Below are positions 9,601 through 14,085 of a stretch of 37,620 nucleotides of DNA, piece by piece (position 1 is the first letter of the stretch; each line of letters opens with the position of its first letter). Source of the DNA: Micromonosporaceae bacterium (GTDB lineage: Bacteria > Actinomycetota > Actinomycetes > Mycobacteriales > Micromonosporaceae); NCBI GenBank assembly GCA_007130245.1, contig SLSW01000197.1, forward strand, positions 1 to 37,620, in the 5' to 3' direction. The notes beneath the pieces were generated by a model. It was not told the DNA's origin, made no database searches, and saw nothing but the letters and a program-made list of their open reading frames with translations. Made by a program: the position numbers and the translations under genes.

Positions 9601-10207
9601 CGGCGGCGACCGACTGCAGGGCGTCGACCACCACCTGACCCCTCGCCTCGCGGGCGGCCTCGCGCGCGAGGCGTGCGGCGTGGGCGGGCCCACCCTGGCC
9701 CTGCAGCTCGCGGGCGACCGCGGCGGCGGCGGCGCGCGCGGCGGTGGCGGCCTGCTGCTCGACCTCGGCCATGTCGGCCTGCTCGTGCAGCCGGATCACC
9801 ACGGCGGCGCTGCCGTCCGCGTCGACGGCAGCGCGCACGTCATCGGATATGCCGGACGGCGACGTCGTGGTGCTCTCCGACGCGGGTCGCGCCGCGTCCG
9901 GGTCCGGACCGTCCGTGCCGGGCAGACTCGAATAGACGTCCATGACCTCGCCCGCCGACTCTCCGGCGGGTTCTCCGACCGGCGCCGGCCGTGTGGTCAG
10001 TGGCGTGGTCGCGGACGTCGCCGCGGTTGCCGGCGCGCCCGTGCCGAGGCCGGTCGCGGGGGACTCCACCGCGGAGGTCGGCGAGGGCGGGACAGACAAC
10101 GCGCCCGACCCGGACGGGGCGGACGCGAGAGCTGGCGGGGCGAGCCCCAGGACCAGGGCTACCGCGGAGGCGGCGGCGAGAGCGGAACGGGGAGTGAGCC
10201 TGAACAT
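692..10207 (-). CDS. Giant secreted S8 (subtilisin-like) serine protease with PQQ propeller and five CarboxypepD_reg/GATase-like modules
   Basis: A secreted multidomain subtilase of 3171 residues. I place the start at ATG 10207: GGAAGG lies 7 nt upstream, and translation opens with a classic signal peptide (MFRLTPRSALAAASAVALVL, ending near ALASA). The in-frame GTG at 10225 lacks such a site. Order: signal peptide; Ala/Arg-rich propeptide-like region to about 290; S8 catalytic domain with Asp304 (VMDTGV), His346 (HGTHVTG) and Ser520 (GTSMASPH); a pair of CarboxypepD_reg-like beta-sandwiches; a PQQ/BamB-type beta-propeller about 745-1110 with repeated DATTGELVW-like blades; five modules about 1112-2995, each two CarboxypepD_reg domains plus a flavodoxin-like GATase/ThuA-type domain ending NAVxWA; and Ig-like C-terminal domains. 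I see no cysteine and only about five lysines. No sorting signal or C-terminal membrane helix is seen, so release to the medium or wall is inferred. Substrate unknown. Confidence 0.9.
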   Translation of the reverse strand: MFRLTPRSALAAASAVALVLGLAPPALASAPSGSGALSVPPSPTSAVESPATGLGTGAPATAATSATTPLTTRPAPVGEPAGESAGEVMDVYSSLPGTDGPDPDAARPASESTTTSPSGISDDVRAAVDADGSAAVVIRLHEQADMAEVEQQAATAARAAAAAVARELQGQGGPAHAARLAREAAREARGQVVVDALQSVAAASQAGVRNLLARHQDTGGVDDVVEFWIFNGFAATVDQTALDALAAHPDVASVTVDETLEIEEPVPADDEPLLPIWSLENVNAPDTWGDLGVRGDGVVVGVMDTGVDGGHPALADTWRGNDGDPDASWFVPTGENYPQPGDGHGHGTHVTGSIVGQPPGEITGVAPDAQWIAAKIFTDFGSTTDSVVQAGFQWMLAPGGDPSAAPHVVNNSWGSNATHRTEYWDAVAAWVAAGIVPVFANGNAGPGTGTVGSPASFPHAIGVGATDIEDRIAFFSSRGPVVWDGVEYTKPEVSAPGYQIRSAWPTHLSDDGYHTISGTSMASPHVAGVVALLLSASPDLTVDEVREALQTSARDASHMTALPNAYGSGVVDAYAAVTHAAHSGTVAGTVTDTAGAPVAASVSTAARHTTADAGTGTYALRLTEGTHEVTFSAYGYATQTHQVEVSVDGLVSLDVTLAATDEQTLSGTVSGPDGPVPDARVALADTPVPATRTDGDGAFALTVAEGTYDLHVSAGSFTPKVIELAVDGATDITIDLTPAAEVSAPGWAQYQNNPARTGRSGDSLAAATLEPAWDAPAGGSIVFSSPVIADGAAYVNHDNGRLVAHDLTSGEQLWSFAGGDAMRGTPAVADGLVYTGGGLDGGIHAVDATTGELVWTVDTPQRRTIYTAPVVQDGVVYAATGFTPDRSDTLFAIDAADGSVIWSADIGTRVFFGPAVADGMVVASSAGERHLVALDADTGDQLWTLTREHDEFVAAPAIAGGAVYATTSVPPGGFAPGWQGSLLAVDAATGELQWEAPTHGDGQGTTPAVHGDVVIAGSHGQGVIGAYDRATGQPMWHYGLATSGAVSASVLVSGDGYVVAGSQGDQRVFALDAATGQLVWEQPVSSNLTSSPAYADGWLVTADGSGRLHAFHPTGQLRGVVTGPDGPVAATVRAVEADREVTSDPDTGEYELAGLPPGAHTIEVSQYGFEPQTHTVQILVAQASTLDVELAAVGTGALAGVVSDENGAPLPGATVTLSPTPLEPATTGDDGGYGFDEVAAGTYQLVVDADGYARTEDTVTIVAGETTVVDYALERFDVAVVADFEGRVSQALTDRGWRVDSVSFDDIVGTLGHYGAVVISGSGTDRADADLDRLAQIVTEADEAGTSLVFLDTGGPSYGSVRALSQATGDPAAAPAELSNRGEVWLENVVDHPVTALLPDTPRVPLLEATSWHAWFTGYSGHTLAVLGNDRDGQRGSGVGYQPRTMDSNHVLLPALAPSPWSDWQPAAADLLAGAVDHAAQAAYGTVTGQVTDHADAPLAATVEVVDGIAHTVADADGGYELLLAPGEHTLRYRFVGAQTVELTVDVGAGQIHVHDVSLPQAELGTVTGQVTEDGSGSPITGATVTVAGTSVPPVTTGADGGYVIEDVPGGSYDIEVAADGYEAATVTGVEVTDGAVTTVDVALARAPGVVVVGDRLSQISNFLESHSIPVEQAGWEVVDDLDEVEVVVLHHPSSVSQDEFLDALAAFDSAGVSVIFPTDGWSFRTRGFDMLVNYTGDPPDYGRLGGFRGDEIYLHNLVDHPLFEGVGDEPVQILTSSSEAGYWPEYGGVALADVAEGDDAPAGMGMAYDVRTPDNVHVLLSGLAATFRNNPEGNWTPQGQRIFLNAVRWAAAPGVSGLVGTVTDPAGQPIPQATVEVAGSNWSAVTDSDGVFEIGVSAGEHTLHYSAFGYVDGQRTVTVAPDETADASVELEVGDVGGIAGVVSSAEDGALDGARVDLLGTPYQTHTAPDGSYAFDLVEPGSYELEVEFDGHVRKLAAVEVTVDEVTGRDVTLRVSPQVGIIDDSDFTNSRDRGKEFLADWGYQAEDIGFDSMDRIGDMDLIVANVSDFGLDVSAEQLQAFEEEVNRTGVPVLWMGQHNRGAIQFLHEHHDDPAVIGQGFNDGAVTAHVVDDHALVAGLPDEFDLMTNNGRYTFFDEFGGTTVANLATGDDGEVGATIAYRGRTTGTVDVLLSTMSVTTWGAPSTRQSDALNWTSEAERVFVNALDWALDAQGIGAEVLGTVTSDLGGTIASQAEVLETGRVYHGREGDGTFLVPLQPGTWTLAVSAFGHEGQTFEVTVDSGDSVSEQLTLTALPAGTLAGTVTGPDGDAVADAQVSLLDTPLSTSTGAGGDYTLDMVPEGDWTMRVTADGFRAVQVPVTVTADQTTPVNVQLPATSPVAVVDTTGSSTHGVSLAAMLENEGYEVDLWPRSQMAALADGIDDYELVIFNATIFGSQVDPFQTAVDAAADAGVSAIYPSQFGSTHAIPRLSEYRGDPAEVDWGFVSGDFGVDYVAHAAHPIFAGFPVGEQVELITSTLSNNNQQWGSFSGYGGETIAHVHNRVTGEDLGGAVGYQFSSATSVELLLGSLAAVTHGWPDSRWTDNARQIYLNAVAWSLDATQAELAGVVTGDGEPLAGATVRSLEAGSTAVTAADGTYSLGLTQGEHTIEVSAFGFETTTETVDVPESGTVTLDVDLVPLPRGEVSGTVTSTTGEPVAGATLTGDGLLEWTATTGDDGGYTADDLLEGDYEVTITADGYLSATATVTIDAEVPATLDVTLQPIVVGVLGDVDGTMTSFLREADVPAGELDWAADLDLGSYEVIVVNGGSPDEEVFTAVLGAADEAEASLVFTGTWAVDRGGIRLLEQFSDRVQVGAQGYGDGSVQLTGFDADHPLFGELGDDPATLIVEGGYYSVIEAYTGVHGGWELADLHVDRDSAEPATGLAVAYDWRTAGSVEVLLSSSAVTEAVGPGLGWTADGRQLLVNAVDWARQAELDLPQAPTMAADAPATIEDTITVSGTAEWPWQVTVLRDGEPVATSGVEADGTWSAEVPLEVGDNELTAVVTNLRGESAPSVPVTVSRWVPSWQVIGQGDARVVRLGLEGAPDRPAPADSAEMVVYDDGVEVARENMVWATGFYVGTVDLEELLPGEFTVSAELQIGDHLLVIDGPGLD
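1220..6868 (-). repeat. Five tandem ~1.1-kb coding modules (2x CarboxypepD_reg + degenerate GATase/ThuA-like domain)
   Basis: Within the giant protease gene, five units follow each other at about 6868-5760, 5759-4640, 4639-3500, 3499-2345 and 2344-1220. Each has two domains of the form GTVTGxVTDxxGxPxxGAxV...TxxDGxYxL..L..GxYxxxVxAxGY, then a Rossmann-like domain. The Rossmann-like domains open at about residues 1275, 1647, 2018, 2398 and 2782 with hydrophobic strands such as FDVAVVADFEG, PGVVVVGD, PQVGIIDDSD, SPVAVVDTTG and IVVGVLGDVDG, and close with VxVLLS and (L/V)NAVxWA. The copies are strongly diverged at residue level, so the array is old. The GATase-like assignment is fold-level inference. 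Confidence 0.75.
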
Positions 10208-10331
10208 CGGGGGGCCTTCCGACACGCGACACTAAGGCCTCCCCAGACCTGGAAGAAATCCTAACGAGCCTCGCGGCCTTAGCATTAGGTCAAATGACTC
10301 AAACAATGGAATGCGAGGGTCGGCAACGGCG
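10208..10331 (-). promoter_or_regulatory. Lower-GC leader of the protease gene with inverted repeats
   Basis: The gap between the gatD stop and the protease start is clearly richer in A/T than its surroundings. It holds a 7-bp inverted repeat (TAAGGCC 10233-10239 with GGCCTTA 10275-10281), a second pair (CCTAA 10260-10264 with TTAGG 10285-10289) and, near 10289-10305, the near-direct repeat TCAAATGAC/TCAAACAAT. On the minus strand TTGACC and TAGGAT occur but lie 24 bp apart, too far for a standard promoter. A promoter and operator are likely here; the exact elements are not resolved. Confidence 0.35.
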
Positions 10332-11078
10332 TCAGGACCGCGGGACCGCGGCCAGGCGCTCGGCCCGCAGGCGTCCGGTCCAGGTCGCATCCAGTTCAGC
10401 AAGCTCCCCGGCGCCGGTCGCCCACCGCAGCAGCAGGTCGGCCAGGGCCGGGTTGCGCGCCAGCGCCGGGCCGTGGCAGTACGTGCCGAGCACGGTGCCC
10501 CGGTAGGCGCCCTCGGTGTGACCGTCGTTGCCTATGCCCGCGGTGACCCGCGCCAGCGGCCGCGCGTCGGACCCCACGTGGGTGCGGCCGCCGTGGTTCT
10601 CGAAGCCGGTCAGTGCCGGCAGCCCCAGCGCCGGGTCTACCTGACCGGCGAGCTCCCCGACCGCGCGCGTCTCGCCGCGGTCGGAGTGCACATCGAGCAG
10701 CGCGATCCCCGCGCACCGGTCTCCCTTGGCCACGAACGAGGTGCCCATGACCTGGTAACCGGCGCACACCGCAAAGATGACCGATCCCAGCTCCACCGCC
10801 CGACCGAGGGCTCCGTCGGCGGCCAGGCGCTTGGCCGCCAGGGTCTGCGGCCCGTCCTCGCCGCCGCCGATCAGGTAGATGTCAGCCTGCTCCGGGATCT
10901 TCTCGTCGGAACGCACCTCGAAGGCCTCCACCGCCACGCCGCGGGCCACCGCCCGGTGGGTGAGGATGAGCAGGTTGCCACGGTCGCCGTAGGTGGACAT
11001 CAGGTCGGGGTACAGCCACACCACCCGCAGCGCGGACTCGCTCGCGCGCGGCGGGGCCGGGGTCGACTCAGAGGACAC
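10332..11078 (-). CDS. gatD: Lipid II isoglutaminyl synthase (glutamine-hydrolysing) subunit GatD
   Basis: GatD is the glutaminase subunit of the MurT-GatD complex, which amidates the alpha-carboxyl of D-Glu in the lipid II stem peptide on the cytoplasmic face. It supplies ammonia to MurT. The 248-residue protein is a CobB/CobQ-like class I amidotransferase with nucleophile Cys105 (AVCAGYQ) and His202 (TYCHGPAL); the oxyanion-side glycine segment is IGGGEDGPQ near residue 70. Length fits the family. The GTG start lies inside the end of murT (11-bp overlap), so the two are translationally coupled, as expected for subunits needed in equal amounts. Nothing odd is seen. Confidence 0.93.
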   Translation of the reverse strand: MSSESTPAPPRASESALRVVWLYPDLMSTYGDRGNLLILTHRAVARGVAVEAFEVRSDEKIPEQADIYLIGGGEDGPQTLAAKRLAADGALGRAVELGSVIFAVCAGYQVMGTSFVAKGDRCAGIALLDVHSDRGETRAVGELAGQVDPALGLPALTGFENHGGRTHVGSDARPLARVTAGIGNDGHTEGAYRGTVLGTYCHGPALARNPALADLLLRWATGAGELAELDATWTGRLRAERLAAVPRS

Positions 11079-12282
11079 GGTCCAGCTCCGCTCGGATGTC
11101 CTGGAAAGCGGTGTAGTTGGCGATCACTTCCAGCCGCCCCGGCGGGACCGCGGCGACCGCGTCGGCGAAGGTGGTGTGGTGGGTGAACGGCACGTCGTTG
11201 ACCTGCAGCCGCACCGCCAGGTCGTAGGCGCGGTCGCCGGTTATCAGCACCGGCCGCCCACGCAGCGGTGAGAAGTCCACATCGAACAGCCAGGAGGTGT
11301 CCAGCCCGTCCGGGCCGCGGGCGTTGACCGCCAACAGGGTGGGCGCCTGCTCGGCCATGTCGAACGCCTCCAGCCAGCTGGCGGGGTTCTTGGCCAGCAG
11401 CAGCCGGATCAGCCGCCCGTCCCGCTCGACCTGGGCGTAGCGGCCAGCCACCGAGGCGACCTCACCAAGGTGGGGCACCGCGCTGGCGGGCCCGACCCCG
11501 AAGGCGGCCGCGACCGCCAGCGCGGTGGCGGCGTTGCCCACGTTGACCTGTCCGGGTAGCGCCAGTTTCACCTCGTGACGCGTGCCGTCCGGGGCGATCA
11601 CCTCGTGTTCGGTGGCGGTCCACTGTGGTTCGGGACGCTGCAGGTCGCATCCGGCGCAGCGCCAGTGCTCGCCGTCGCGCACGATGGCGGCCCCGCACTG
11701 GGGGCAGACCCAGGAGTCGTCGTGCCAGCGCTGACCGGCGCTGAACCAGCTCACCCGCTTGGTCGCGCCGGCGGCCCAGGCCACCATCGGATCGTCGGCG
11801 TTGGCCACCACCTCCACCTCCGGGTGGGTGGCCAGCGCGTCGCGCCACAGTTTGGCGATCATCGCCACCTCTTTGGCGCGGTCGAGCTGGTCGCGGGAGA
11901 GGTTCAGCAGCGCCACCACCGCCGCGCCGGTGGGGCCGAGCACGTGCGGCAGCCAGTGCTCGTCGACCTCCAGCACCGCGTAGCGGGCCTCGTGGTCGCG
12001 GGCCAGCGCGGACACGTGGCCGGTGGGCATGTTGGCGCCGAACGAGTTGGTGGCCACCGGTCCGAGCACCCCGAGCGCGGCGGCGGTCAGCCGGGTGGTG
12101 GTGGTCTTGCCGTTGGTGCCGCTGACCAGCGCGACTGTGCGTCCGGCCGACAGGCGGTCGAGCAGCTTGGGGTCGACCAGCAGGCCGATGCGCCCGCCGA
12201 TGACCGAGCCGTCGCCGCGCCCGGTGGCCCGCGACACCGCCGCCGCCGTCCGCGACAGCGCGCTGGCGATCCGGGCGCGCAC
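11068..12282 (-). CDS. murT: Lipid II isoglutaminyl synthase subunit MurT (Mur ligase family)
   Basis: MurT is the ATP-using Mur-ligase-like partner of GatD; together they convert the D-iGlu of lipid II to D-iGln. Visible features (numbered from GTG 12300) are the P-loop GTNGKTTTTR at 61-70, NSFGANMPTGH, EVDEHWLP at 111-118, LLNLSRDQLDR and the MurT-specific Cys4 zinc ribbon (Cys199, Cys202, Cys215, Cys218) inserted in the central domain. Two starts compete. GTG 12300 lies just downstream of a TACCCT box and could be leaderless. GTG 12282 has GAGGGGAAG about 7-9 nt upstream and gives an N-terminus (VRARIASALSRT) that begins closer to conserved sequence; I use the latter (404 residues). The gene reads directly into gatD. 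Confidence 0.92.
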   Translation of the reverse strand: MRARIASALSRTAAAVSRATGRGDGSVIGGRIGLLVDPKLLDRLSAGRTVALVSGTNGKTTTTRLTAAALGVLGPVATNSFGANMPTGHVSALARDHEARYAVLEVDEHWLPHVLGPTGAAVVALLNLSRDQLDRAKEVAMIAKLWRDALATHPEVEVVANADDPMVAWAAGATKRVSWFSAGQRWHDDSWVCPQCGAAIVRDGEHWRCAGCDLQRPEPQWTATEHEVIAPDGTRHEVKLALPGQVNVGNAATALAVAAAFGVGPASAVPHLGEVASVAGRYAQVERDGRLIRLLLAKNPASWLEAFDMAEQAPTLLAVNARGPDGLDTSWLFDVDFSPLRGRPVLITGDRAYDLAVRLQVNDVPFTHHTTFADAVAAVPPGRLEVIANYTAFQDIRAELDRVL

Positions 12283-12348
12283 CGGCAGCTTCCCCTCCAC
12301 GCACGCAGGGTACCGAAAGTGACAGATCCGGCGGGACGCGGTGGCCGG

Positions 12349-12407
12349 TCACTGCAGGCAGAACTCGTTACCCTCCGGGTCGAGCTGACGATGTGGTGAC
12401 CGTGCGC
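12349..12407 (-). pseudogene. Remnant of the 3' end of a VOC/glyoxalase-fold gene (duplicate of 13120-13169)
   Basis: Bases 12349-12397 match the last 50 bp of the intact VOC gene (13120-13169) with two substitutions and one deleted base, starting exactly at the stop codon. After a gap of 16 bp in the match, GACCGTGCGC (12398-12407) also corresponds to 13186-13195. In the original frame the end reads LDPEGNEFCLQ-stop, but the deleted base shifts the frame upstream of it. No start or body of a gene remains. It is therefore a broken gene fragment, and with the intact copy it brackets the toxin-antitoxin pair. Confidence 0.75.
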
Positions 12408-12433
12408 TGCTGAGGTCGGCCGTGGCTCCAGGC

Positions 12434-12781
12434 TCACCCCGGGTCGATGTCGAGGTAGCGGCGGACCGCTGCTCCCACGCGGTCGAGTTCTGGTGGTGCG
12501 AGGCGTCCCCGGCGGCGGCGGAGCCTGCCGCGGGGGGTGGTGTGCAGTCCGGTGGTGTTGACCCACGAGCGGTCGCGTCCGGTGAGCCCTGCTTCGGACG
12601 ACACCTCCACGTGCGTCGATGATGGCCCGGCGGTGCTGGTGATCTCGGCGACCGTCACCGCACCAAGCCGGGTGATCAGCGCGTTGGTGGTGAGCACGAC
12701 CGCCGGCCGGGTCCCCACCGGCGGCGGGAACTGCACCTCCCAGACCTCACCGCGCAGCGGTGTCACTGCCGGCGGTGTCAC
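12434..12781 (-). CDS. MazF/PemK-like endoribonuclease toxin
   Basis: A 115-residue protein of the MazF/PemK/CcdB-fold family, toxins that cleave mRNA in the cytoplasm until neutralised by a partner antitoxin. The family signature is at the N-terminus: RGEVWEVQFPPPVGTRPAVVL, followed by NALITRLGAVTVAEITST and a late LxxxRRGRLxxxxLxxVxxAVRRYLDI helix region. GTG 12781 overlaps the antitoxin stop (GTGA), so toxin translation depends on antitoxin translation, a usual arrangement. A second in-frame GTG lies five codons on. The C-terminal half is Arg-rich (GRLRRRRGRL). RNA cleavage specificity cannot be read from sequence. Toxin identity is well supported; activity is inferred. Confidence 0.85.
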   Translation of the reverse strand: MTPPAVTPLRGEVWEVQFPPPVGTRPAVVLTTNALITRLGAVTVAEITSTAGPSSTHVEVSSEAGLTGRDRSWVNTTGLHTTPRGRLRRRRGRLAPPELDRVGAAVRRYLDIDPG

Positions 12782-13047
12782 TTCCCGCTCTCACGGTCCG
12801 CGATCGTGGTCGCGGCGATCTGATCCCCGAGCGCGGTCACGTCGCTGACCGGAGCCGCCTCGCCCTGGTAGAAGTCATCGTAGTCCCGGGCGAGGGCGAG
12901 CTCCTGTGCTCGCCGGTGGAGAAGCCGCAGCCCTTCCCGCACTGCTGCGGACCGGTTGGGCAAACCCAGCACCGCGGCGTCTTCGTCCGCCTGCCGGGCG
13001 ACGCCAGCGGGGACTCGGGCCTGGACCAGCATCGTACGTTCTGTCAT
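12778..13047 (-). CDS. Ribbon-helix-helix antitoxin of the MazF-like toxin
   Basis: An 89-residue antitoxin read before, and overlapping, the toxin. The N-terminal part (MTERTMLVQARVPAGVARQA, then DEDAAVLGLPNRSAAVREGLRLLH) has the short beta-strand plus two helices of RHH DNA-binding proteins. The acidic/polar C-terminus (YDDFYQGEAAPVSDV...) is the likely toxin-binding tail. An upstream in-frame extension to 13116 exists, but it would start inside or above the promoter at 13055-13083. With a -10 box ending at 13055, transcription should begin at about 13048, immediately before ATG 13047, so a leaderless mRNA fits best. Autorepression through the palindrome at 13040-13064 is inferred from RHH family behaviour. 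Confidence 0.8.
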   Translation of the reverse strand: MTERTMLVQARVPAGVARQADEDAAVLGLPNRSAAVREGLRLLHRRAQELALARDYDDFYQGEAAPVSDVTALGDQIAATTIADRESGK

Positions 13048-13083
13048 ACAATCCATAGTACAGAAGATCGACGGGTCTGCCAA
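13040..13083 (-). promoter_or_regulatory. Toxin-antitoxin promoter with overlapping operator-like palindrome
   Basis: On the minus strand TTGGCA (13083-13078) and TACTAT (13060-13055) are separated by exactly 17 bp, close to the sigma-70/sigma-A consensus. The segment TCTGT...ACAGA at 13064-13040 is a 25-bp imperfect palindrome (7 of 12 symmetric pairs) covering the -10 box and the start codon, where an autorepressing RHH antitoxin would bind. The predicted transcription start is next to the ATG. Confidence 0.65.
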
Positions 13084-13119
13084 GATTGTGTTGCCGGCCA
13101 GGTGATTCCCGGCCACTGA

Positions 13120-13548
13120 TCACTGCAGGCAGAACTCGTTACCTTCCGGGTCGAGCATGACAATGTGGTAACCGTTCGGCTCATCGACCGTGCGCACCTC
13201 GGTGGCGCCGAGTCCGACCAGCCGCTGCGCCTCGCCGGCCACGTGGGCGCGCCGGGACTCCCGCGCCACTCCGCGGCCGGTGTTCACGTCCAGGTGCACC
13301 CGGTTCTTGACAGTCTTCGGCTCCGGCACCCGCTGGAAGAACAGCCGCGGCCCCCGCCCGTCCGGGTCGACCACCGCGCCGAAGTCGTTCCACCGCTCCG
13401 GCGGTATGTCGCGCTCGGTGGCCCACTGTTCCCACGAGTCGTACCCGGGTGGCGGTGGCTCGAGCTGATAGCCGAGCGCGGCGGCCCAGAACTCCGACAG
13501 CCGCTGTGGGTCGGCGCAGTCGATGGTCACCTGTACTCCGATCGCCAA
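13120..13548 (-). CDS. VOC-superfamily (glyoxalase/bleomycin-resistance fold) protein
   Basis: A single-domain VOC protein of 142 residues, substrate unknown. The superfamily includes glyoxalases, dioxygenases and antibiotic-binding proteins. Typical features are the N-terminal VTIDCADPQRLSEFWAAALGY strand-helix, VPEPKTVKNRVHLDV in the middle and the terminal MLDPEGNEFCLQ strand. I chose TTG 13548: GGAGG lies 8 nt upstream, and the protein then opens AIGVQVTIDC, as VOC proteins do. An open extension to 13779 reads through the 17-bp tandem repeats and methyltransferase DNA in the wrong frame, so it is not used. The last 50 bp recur as a broken copy at 12349-12397. Confidence 0.85.
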   Translation of the reverse strand: MAIGVQVTIDCADPQRLSEFWAAALGYQLEPPPPGYDSWEQWATERDIPPERWNDFGAVVDPDGRGPRLFFQRVPEPKTVKNRVHLDVNTGRGVARESRRAHVAGEAQRLVGLGATEVRTVDEPNGYHIVMLDPEGNEFCLQ

Positions 13549-13561
13549 CGCGATCACCTCC

Positions 13562-13942
13562 TCACCGCCGCAGGCTACGGGCGGGGTGCGACGCCCGGCG
13601 GGGTGCGACGCCCGGCGGGGTGCGACGCCCGGCAGTGCAGGTGGGCACGTCGGGATGCTTGGCGGCTGCCTGCGCCAGCATCGCCGCGGACTGGTCGATG
13701 CCGTAGACCCGGCGCCCGGCCGCGAGCAGGCGCGGCCAGTACTTGCCGGTGCCGCAGGCGGCGTCGAGCAGTTCGCCACCGGGCGGGGTCATCGCCACCA
13801 GCGCCGACACGCACTCCGCGTGGGTCGGGTCCACCTGCCCCCAGACCTGGTCGTACGTGGCGGGGTGCCGCTGGTCGTAGCGTGCCCGGCAGATCTCCCG
13901 GCGTCGGTCCAGGAACTCCCTGCGCGATAGTCTCGGGCGCAT
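13562..13942 (-). pseudogene. Class I SAM-dependent methyltransferase, truncated after motif I/II
   Basis: The N-terminal part of a Rossmann-fold methyltransferase is clear: MRPRLSRREFLDRRREICRA, YDQVWGQVDPTHAECVSAL, then motif I ELLDAACGTGKYW (about residues 57-69 from ATG 13942) and the acidic post-motif VYGIDQSAAMLAQAAAKHPD. Homology stops near 13636. The frame then runs through the tandem 17-bp repeats (GRRTPPGVAPRRASHPA) and stops at 13562, giving about 126 residues where this family usually has over 200. The substrate-binding half is missing, so it is probably non-functional. TTG 13978 is an alternative start. It reads toward the VOC gene, whose arrival may have removed the missing part. 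Confidence 0.7.
13581..13631. repeat. Three perfect tandem copies of a 17-bp unit
   Basis: GCGGGGTGCGACGCCCG occurs three times without change at 13581-13597, 13598-13614 and 13615-13631. The unit contains the short inverted pair GGGTGCGACGCCC. The array sits where methyltransferase homology ends and just upstream of the VOC gene. Since 17 is not a multiple of three, a coding role is unlikely. Confidence 0.9.
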
Positions 13943-13997
13943 CCGGTGATCACAGCAGCGGCGTTTCGACGGCCGCAACCCGTTAACCCGGGTCGCC

Positions 13998-14049
13998 GCG
14001 ATCTTGGTCGGCGGACGCCCCCAGCCGGGCGGTGGTCGACCAAGATCGC
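13998..14049. repeat. Inverted repeat with GATCTTG/CAAGATC ends (copy 1)
   Basis: GCGATCTTGGTCG at 13998-14010 and its exact complement CGACCAAGATCGC at 14037-14049 form a perfect 13-bp inverted repeat around 26 bases. It lies between divergently oriented genes (methyltransferase remnant and aminotransferase), so a terminator role is unlikely. Its ends match the repeats at 20003-20069 and 27774-27843. The remaining intergenic sequence at 13943-14085 shows nothing else that I can name. Confidence 0.65.
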
Positions 14050-14085
14050 AAAGAGAAGGTTCGCTACGGATGAGGTGGTGCGGAC

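Noticed and set aside
10208-10225. GTG 10225 as start of the giant protease
   Set aside because: The ATG 18 bp downstream has a GGAAGG site at 7 nt and starts the signal peptide directly; the GTG would place SEGPP before it and overlap that ribosome site.
13048-13116. N-terminal extension of the antitoxin (MAGNHLAGNTILADPSIF..)
   Set aside because: It overlaps the -35/-10 promoter elements and adds residues outside the RHH fold.
13549-13779. N-terminal extension of the VOC protein to 219 residues
   Set aside because: It reads through the 17-bp repeats and methyltransferase DNA in the wrong frame, with Pro/Arg-rich nonsense; the TTG with GGAGG fits the VOC fold start.
13998-14049. Copy 1 of the inverted repeat as a transcription terminator
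   Set aside because: It lies upstream of both neighbouring genes, which point away from each other, so no transcript would end there.
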